Assembly: GCF_011075055.1 (NCBI RefSeq)
Contig: NC_058154.1
Location: 4,885,501 to 4,949,500, forward strand
DNA: 64,000 bases
Direction: 5' to 3'
DNA from: Mangifera indica
Lineage: Eukaryota > Streptophyta > Magnoliopsida > Sapindales > Anacardiaceae
Made by a program: the position numbers and the translations under genes. Positions within the stretch are counted from its first letter, which is position 1; each line of letters begins with the position of its first letter. The notes beneath the pieces were generated by a model. The model saw only the letters and a list, made by a program, of their open reading frames with translations. It had not been told where the DNA came from and did no database searches. Shown in pieces: positions 58,083-64,000 of this stretch.

Positions 58083-59426
58083 TGATAAGGCCATTAATTG
58101 TTATTATTTTGATTTATAATTCCCTTGTGTTATGTGGAAATTTGATTCAATCTAATGGAATTACTTATCTTTTTGCATTTAGGAAGCTTTGAGCAATTTT
58201 GGAATAAGTTTGGCCAAAAAGAGGCAAAACTGGAGCAGATATATTAAACTGGAAATTTCATAATGCAGACTAGACGTGGGCACGTGAAAGATGAGAGCAG
58301 AATCCGGAAAGCAGATCTGAACGCCCAGATCAGTTGCAAGAGTCCAGAAAATATTAAGATTTGCTTCCTAGGAAAAGGATAATCACCAGCTGGAAAATAG
58401 GATTAATTGAGCTAAATAAGGAATGATATTTTAAGAAGAAGGATATATATTAGAGATACATATCTTTTCCTTTCTTTTTGGGAAGATATGTATCACTTTG
58501 CTTGATTGGATTAGGAGATTAGGATTCAATTTCTAGATTTTTAGTAGGAAGATAATATATATATATTCTTATTTTCTTATTTGAGAATTATCAACCATCG
58601 TACTTAGAGAATTAGAGAGAAAAGCATGGTCTACAGTGGCTGAATAATTTATCTTGGTTGAAGGGATCTGAAACCATGGAACTACAATGATTGTGAGATT
58701 TATTTTTGTTCTTTAATGCATCTTTTTATTTATTCGAGTATTGATTATCTTTCTGAATTATTTGTTTATGATTGTGTTGGTTGATTTCTAAGGCGCGCGA
58801 TTAGTTTATCAATTAATATAATCTACGGCTAGTTTAGGTGCTGAATCCGTAATTGTTCAATCCATCTAATCGAAGTGGCAACTAGGTTTATCGTTTGCTG
58901 CGTCAGAAGCTATAATCCTAGGAAAATAATCAACTAGATTAAATGCAACGTCATACGTTTGTGCTGTCTTGCTTCGTTGGTCTTTCTAATTCGTAATGCT
59001 ATTGTTTAATTAAATTCGAGATCGTATCCGAATTATTAATCAATAAGGGTTAATTGAAATACATGTTTTTGGTTAACTAATCGTAAGGAATGACAGGTTA
59101 ATTTAATACCACAATAAATATTTGAATAATTAATTTGATATTTTGTTTCGATGATCGATCGTAGTTCCAATGGTGGATGTGACCGAAGACCAAGGTTTGT
59201 TAAATCGATTTATTCCTTTTAGATTACTTTACTGAATTTTTAATTAGTGTTTTTCATTATAATTTGCATTCACTTCAAAACCCCCCCTGTTTATTTATTT
59301 GTTTCAATTTAATTGTGACGACATACTAATCAAAGCTGTACGAGGGAACGATCCCTACTTTCCTTTACTACATTTTTGTTGCAGGAATTTAGGATTTAAT
59401 TTGGGTGTCAATGATAGCACGTACCA
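58083..59426 (+). repeat. Athila-1 3' LTR
   Basis: 1344 bp, TGATAAGGCC to GCACGTACCA; see the 5' LTR. Confidence 0.96.
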
Positions 59427-59431
59427 CCTTC
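59427..59431. repeat. Target duplication of Athila-1, right
   Basis: CCTTC, identical to 51636-51640. Confidence 0.95.
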
Positions 59432-59600
59432 CCAAAATAATACCGCTACAATTCACTTGTATGTCTGAATAAAGCCTGAGTGCCCTCCGTATGGTGAAGA
59501 ATGGAATTTAACTAGGAATTTAGGAATAAAAGTAGAGTTTCTGGTGAGAACCATTCTGCCCTTATAAAGTAGCCTGCCTTTCTTGTATTTATACCCAACA
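59432..59600 (-). pseudogene. Gypsy-5 integrase zinc-binding start
   Basis: The minus strand reads FIPKFLVKFHSSPYGGHSGF then IQTYKRIAV, the His-His half of the integrase zinc finger. The frame breaks at the Athila-1 insertion and the Cys-Cys half lies beyond 51636. Part of the frame from 59809 down, which also carries the end of RNase H. Confidence 0.9.
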
Positions 59601-61230
59601 TGTGCCTTAGCATCAGCCATTAAATCATGAATAATGCGCTGAAGTCTCTCATCCCCAGCAATCTCTCTGTCTATGCCTTCTAACCCTATTGGTTGTACTA
59701 CCGAAATGGCCCAAATCTCTCCTTCCATGTTTGGATGGCGAGAAAATGCCTCAGCAGCTCTATTTTCATATCCTGGCTTGTATTGAATCTCAAAATCATA
59801 CCCAATCATCTTTATTACCCATTTCTACTGGTCATTTCCAAGCACCTGCTAATCCGCTAAGAATTTCAAACTACTCTAGTCCGCTAAGAACTTCAAATGT
59901 CACCCAAGTGAATAGTGCCTCTATTTTTGGAATGCCATGACTATGGCCATCAATTCTCTCTCATACACTAACTTACCTTGATTTCGTAAGGACAATGTTT
60001 TGCTAATAAACACTATTAGTCGTCCGTCTTGCATTAACACAGCTCTTAGACCCGATCTTGAAGCATCTATCTCAACTATGAATTCCTTTGAAAAGTTTGG
60101 CATTACTAGCACTGGAACAATGGTCATTGTTGTTTTGAGTTCTTTGAAGGCTTTGCTGGCTCTTTCATCCCACATAAAGGCATCCTTTTTTAGTAATCGA
60201 GTAAGCGGTTCGACGATCTTTCCGTAGCCTTTGACAAACTTTCGATAGTACCCCATTAGGCCTAAAAACCCCCTTAATTCCCTCAAATCCCTTGGCTGTA
60301 GCCACTCTACCATCACCTAAATTTTCTTCGGGTCAGCTTCTACTCCATTGGCCGATACGATATGCCCTAAATATTCCATTCGTATCTGTCCAAAAGCGTA
60401 TTTTTTCTGTTCACCACTAATTGATGATCGCGCAGTAGCTCCAGCACAATGCGTAAATGTTCCATATGGTCCTCCATCTCTTGACTGTAAACTAATATGT
60501 TGTCAAAGAAAACCAATACAAATTTTCGCAAATAGGGCTTAAATATTTCATTCATCACATTTTGGAACATCACCGGTGTGTTAGTGAGCCCAAACAGCAT
60601 GACCAAGAACTCATAGTGGCCTTCATGGATTCCAAAAGCCGTCTTTTCCACGTCTTCTTCCTTGACTCGGATTTGGTGATACCCTAACTTTAGGTCTAAT
60701 TTGCTAAATATTGCGGCTCCCGTTAATTCATCTAAGAGCTCATCTATGGCAAGAATAGGAAATTTATCTGGTATCGTCACCTTATTCAACGTACGATAAT
60801 CTACACAAAACCTTTATCCATTATCCTTTTTTTCTCACCAATAAAACGGGGTTGGAGAATGGGCTCACACTAGGGCGTATAACACCTGCTGTAATCATCT
60901 TGCCAACTATCTTTTCAATCTCATTTTTTTAGAAATGAGGGTACTGATATGGTCTTATATTGGGTGGCAACACCGACAGTAGAAGCCTAATGGCGTGATC
61001 ATAGGTTCACTTGGGTGGGAGCCTTGTAAGTTCTCGGAATAGGGTTTGGTATTCTTCCAACAATTGACTCAATCTCGGCTCACTCAATAAGGCGACCATT
61101 TCCTCTCTTCTTTCCATTCCCTTAAGTTCTAACAAATACCTTTCCCCTCCTTGTCTTACTGTATTAACCACTACCTTTAAGGAAGTTTCCATACGACTCA
61201 GTGACGTTTCTCCTTTCAACTGAGCTTTCT
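59601..61230 (-). pseudogene. Gypsy-5 reverse transcriptase and RNase H
   Basis: RT is clearest at 60367-60789: [60 protein letters not shown] and [20 protein letters not shown]. The active site reads FFDN instead of F-x-D-D, so one catalytic Asp is Asn. The next frame (59921-60316) holds LRELRGFLGLMGYYRKFVKG and the RNase H start VEIDASRSGLRAVLMQDGR. The RNase H end lies at 59700-59809 (YKPGYENRAAEAFSRHPNME). The linker to protease, 61007-61219, reads LLEEYQTLFRELTRLPPK. Several stops. Confidence 0.93.
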
Positions 61231-61359
61231 TTCCTTCCTAGTCAAAAATCATGGTTTAAAGATTCCAATTTACCTTGACCTTACCCAGCTTGCATAGCCA
61301 ATCCACCCTTAGGATGATGTCAATACTCCCTTATTCAAATGGAAAGAAATTTTGCACTA

Positions 61360-61610
61360 CCGATAACCTTTAAAATTTCAACTCCACATTGTCACACCTG
61401 CCTTCACCTCTTACCTTTCTCTCATCCCCCAACATGACGGTGAATCTTACCGGTGTAGTTGATAATTGTAATTCCCTCACCAACTTTTTGGAAATGAAAC
61501 TGTAGGTGGTCCTGTTGTCTAACAAAACCACCACCATTCTTCTATTAATTGAGCCATAAAATTTAATAGTCTTAGGAGAGTCTATCCCCACTATTGAGCT
61601 GTGTTTAAAG
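61360..61610 (-). pseudogene. Gypsy-5 protease
   Basis: Open stretch 61370-61591 on the minus strand: RRMVVVLLDNRTTYSFISKK and ELQLSTTPVRFTVMLGDERK. In this family the active site is D-S-G-A-T-H-x-F; here it is D-N-R-T-T-Y-S-F, so Ser-Gly is lost and the enzyme cannot work. Confidence 0.85.
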
Positions 61611-61689
61611 TTAACTCCAAATTCACCTCTCCATCTTTAATGGCTTTAATCTTTTCCCTTTCCTCTTCTTCTTTTGAAGCTGTCATCAC

Positions 61690-63000
61690 CCAAAACTACT
61701 TGAAATGACACTTATGGCCTGATAATATCGTTCATCACATCTGAAGCACATACCTTTCTCAAGTCTAGATCGAAACTCCTCATTAGAAAGACATCAGTAA
61801 TTCCTTTCTTGTCTTAATGGCATTGTCGATGTCACAGAATTGATAACACCTCTATTTGGTTGTGGCGTGATAGAGTTAGGGGTGGGATGGTTATGTAAAG
61901 TTGAGTAATTTTGAGCACTCGGGTTGGAGCAGGTTGGGCCGGTTTGGATTGGGTATAGGTTAGTTGGGTTGGATCGATAGGTGGGCGGGTTATAATATGA
62001 GTTTGGGTTACTAGGTTGGGTCGAAGAGGAGGCTTTATGGATAGTTAGGTTAGCTGAGTTCATAATGTGGATTGGGCGAATTTGGGCTTGGTATTGGGTC
62101 TTGAAAATGGGGCGAGGTGGATAGCTTTCGGGTCGAGGGTCAATGACCCAATTCTTTTCTTCTATTTTTTGTGCCCTGATCATCATCTCTTTTAACGTGG
62201 GTGGTTGAAAAAACTTCACTTCTGCGTGGACTTCTTGTCTGAGTCCATTCATGAAGGCTGAAAGCAGGACCTCTTTTACTACATCACCCAAAGGTGTTGA
62301 AATGGACTCAAATTGGCTACAGTATTCTTCCACTGTATCAGTTTGTCTCAACGCCATGAGGTCCTCATACAGAGATCCATCATGGGCTAAATGGAACCTT
62401 ATCAACATCTCCCTCTTCAGCTCGTTCCAGTCAACAAAGGGTTGTCTCGTTTCGCTCCATTGAAGCCACCTCAAAGCCTTCCCATCCATGCATACTGTAG
62501 TCGTAACTAGTTTCTCCTTTTTAGTTAAATGATTAATGGAAAAATACTATTCGGCTTGAAATATCCAACCTACTGGGTCCTCTCCTACAAACACTGGTAA
62601 CTCTAGACGTCAGTGAACCATTTTACGTCGGTTATCTCTGGTATTAGCATCGATTTCATCTCTGCTCTCTTGAAACTCCTTCATGTCCTGTTTCCACATA
62701 CCTGGTCGATGGTGGGGGTATGGGTTCCTCATTCGGTGATGTCTTCGATGGGGATGATTGGGGCTCTATTGGAGCTTTCCCTTTGTTGGAGGGTCTCTCG
62801 TCCCTTACTATCAACAGCTCTTTCAACTCCCTCAGATACTCTTTCATGGTTTCTATTCTAGTATTCATGCCCTACAATCGTCCGTTAATGTTCTGTATAA
62901 TGTCGTTCATCTCTCCTAACCTCCCGTTGAACCCATCTATTCTATCCTTCATGGTTTCCAACTCCTTTTCTGTTCCGTCAACTTTAGCCTCCATCCTCAT
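61690..63000 (-). pseudogene. Gypsy-5 gag
   Basis: Starts at ATG 63000, five bases from the primer site: MRMEAKVDGTEKELETMKDR, then GRLGEMNDIIQNINGRL and a stop. It continues in the same frame to 62656 with a proline/serine-rich stretch. The gag domain is at 61794-62489: ALRWLQWSETRQPFVDWNEL, MLIRFHLAHDGSLYEDLMAL, DVVKEVLLSAFMNGLRQEVH and FQPPTLKEMMIRAQKIEEKN, followed by a Pro/Asn/Tyr-rich tail. A knuckle remnant MCFRCDERYYQ lies near 61725-61755. One or more frameshifts lie between 62489 and 62656. Confidence 0.92.
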
Positions 63001-63004
63001 CATT

Positions 63005-63017
63005 GGCTCTAATACCA
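63005..63017 (-). other. Gypsy-5 primer binding site
   Basis: TGGTATTAGAGCC on the minus strand, one change from the initiator tRNA-Met site, four bases from the LTR. Confidence 0.87.
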
Positions 63018-63021
63018 AATT

Positions 63022-63585
63022 TGATAGGTGCCTGATGAAACTATGCTACTACTTGAGTTTAGAAATTGTAATCTCACCTATAAATCCACTCAGTTGTAAC
63101 CATAGCTCCCACGAACGATGCAATCATGGACAAATTGTAAATTAACAATCTTAGGTTAGTAATTTTTAATGGAACAGTAAACTATTCATAAAAGATAATC
63201 AATAGTTCATTCTTACAATCAGTCATCTAGAATTAAAATCTGAATACAAAATCATCACATTCAAATCTGCAGCACGCAACTAAAAAATAACAATCCTAAC
63301 ACAAACAAACTAAGTAAATTTCCCCAAGTTTTCCTAGGCAATTCTAAAGGCCTAGTACTTTCCCAAAACCATTTTTCCTTCTTTTTGCTTCCCTCCTCCT
63401 TTATATTGTTATCAGTCGTTTTCTTTTCTATTGGTGGTCTTAGTGCCTGCATGTATGCCTTCTGCTCTACTATTGCACTGCCACATGTCTCTGCATGAAT
63501 TAATTTGTTGTTGATCATACTGTCACCATGTGTCCCACCCTTCTGTGCTCTCTTTTTCTGATTAATGTATACTTGAGACCTAACA
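63022..63585 (-). repeat. Gypsy-5 5' LTR
   Basis: 564 bp, TGATAGGTGCCTGATGAAAC to GAGACCTAACA; partner of 49895-50470. Confidence 0.94.
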
Positions 63586-63590
63586 AAAGC
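63586..63590. repeat. Target duplication of Gypsy-5, right
   Basis: AAAGC, identical to 49890-49894. Confidence 0.92.
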
Positions 63591-63834
63591 ATTATAGATT
63601 GGTACTGTCAAGCAACATAAGCTGAACTTGACTATATAATACATACTTGATTGGACACATCACAAGTCAATTAAAAAAAGATTGGCCAAGATTTGACAAA
63701 AACAACCGATATGTGGAGTCCGTTCATTTCATATATCATCAACATGTAAACCTTTATTTTTAATAATCTCACGTTTCAAATGAATCAATGCAATACTTAG
63801 AAATGAACCTATAATCTTTACTTTTACAACCAAT

Positions 63835-63999
63835 TCATCTCTCCTCAACTTCAGATGGAATCTTTGCCACAACTGACAAAGCGTGCAACCCACTCTACAA
63901 CTCATCTTGTAACAAACCATACATTAATCTATGTTTCTTCACAAAGCTTTTCTCTTCAAATTCCTCAAACACAACCTTTACATTAAAATGTCTCTCTCC
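63835..63999 (-). pseudogene. BolA-domain gene, 3' end, with an internal stop
   Basis: Reading leftwards from the window edge, one frame gives ERHFNVKVVFEEFEEKSFVK, KHRLMYGLLQDEL, a TAG (63895-63897), then SGLHALSVVAKIPSEVEER and TGA (63835-63837). This is the core of the BolA fold, with the conserved R/K-H-R-x-x-Y, D-E-L-x-x-G-x-H-A-L-S and A-K-x-P elements. The TAG stands where relatives have Gln (CAG). BolA proteins work with monothiol glutaredoxins in iron-sulfur metabolism; in plants a BolA domain also forms the C-terminus of plastid SufE1. Which of these this was cannot be told without the upstream exons, outside the window. The gene is probably dead, unless the stop is a sequencing error. 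The 245 bases between it and Gypsy-5 would be its 3' flank. Confidence 0.85.
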
Positions 64000-64000
64000 A

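Larger units (their letters stand above)
51641..59426 (+). mobile_element. Athila-1: young non-autonomous Athila-type element
   Basis: 7786-bp Ty3/gypsy element of the Athila type. LTRs are 1344 bp each (51641-52984, 58083-59426), the target duplication CCTTC is exact, and primer site and polypurine tract are in place. It encodes gag and protease, then only the first and last pieces of pol joined together, followed by a long non-coding 3' region with an env-like ORF start. RT, RNase H and integrase are missing. I counted about 29 LTR differences by eye, most of them transitions, about 2%. Confidence 0.96.
49895..63585 (-). mobile_element. Gypsy-5: chromodomain gypsy element split by Athila-1
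   Basis: Complete minus-strand element with LTRs 49895-50470 and 63022-63585, a perfect AAAGC duplication, a tRNA-Met primer site, gag, zinc knuckle, protease, RT, RNase H, integrase and a C-terminal chromodomain. Without Athila-1 it is about 5.9 kb. A chromodomain after integrase places it among chromoviruses, probably near Tekay or Reina. Protease and RT active sites are altered and stops are frequent. Confidence 0.95.

Overview
This window is AT-rich plant nuclear DNA, almost certainly from a eudicot. The evidence is plant-type LTR retrotransposons (Ty3/gypsy with tRNA-Met primer sites, an Athila-type element with its GGCGCC primer site, Ty1/copia), two CC-NBS-LRR disease-resistance pseudogenes and a plant BolA-type fragment. 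I cannot name the species. I found no intact host gene, no tRNA or rRNA gene and no CRISPR array. Nearly every coding stretch carries stop codons or frameshifts.

Layout. 1-2985 (+): 3' part of a decayed gypsy element (Gypsy-1). 2987-14801 (+): Copia-1, split by Gypsy-2 (3709-11156, minus strand), whose LTRs, polypurine tract, primer site and 5-bp target duplication can all be read. 14802-18154: retroelement debris. 18155-19720 (+): LRR end of an RPP13-like NLR pseudogene. 19792-26217 (+): Copia-2. 27321-27778: AT-rich MITE. 27985-38855 (-): Gypsy-3, with long LTRs full of short quasi-palindromes. A same-family LTR lies in reverse orientation inside its RT (32003-34067), and another abuts its 5' LTR (38856-40812), making a 4.3-kb LTR palindrome. 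40813-42063 (-): 5' end of Gypsy-4. 43404-46229 (-): RPM1-like NLR pseudogene with most diagnostic motifs still legible. 46830-47715: non-autonomous Mutator-like element with ~300-bp inverted repeats and a 9-bp target duplication. 49895-63585 (-): Gypsy-5, a chromodomain gypsy with exact 5-bp target duplications. It is split by Athila-1 (51641-59426, +), the youngest insertion, with equal-length LTRs about 2% apart. 63835-63999 (-): 3' end of a BolA-domain gene with an internal TAG.

How the parts relate. The window records successive insertions: Copia-1 is older than Gypsy-2, Gypsy-3 is older than the LTR inside it, and Gypsy-5 is older than Athila-1. Athila-1 keeps LTRs, primer site, gag, protease and polypurine tract but has lost RT, RNase H and integrase. 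Its recent movement therefore implies enzymes supplied in trans. I see no new multi-gene system. The points most worth following up are the Athila-1 deletion derivative and its repeated polypurine-like motif, the LTR palindrome, the long-TIR Mutator-like element, and the two NLR relics plus the BolA relic as traces of the original genic landscape.
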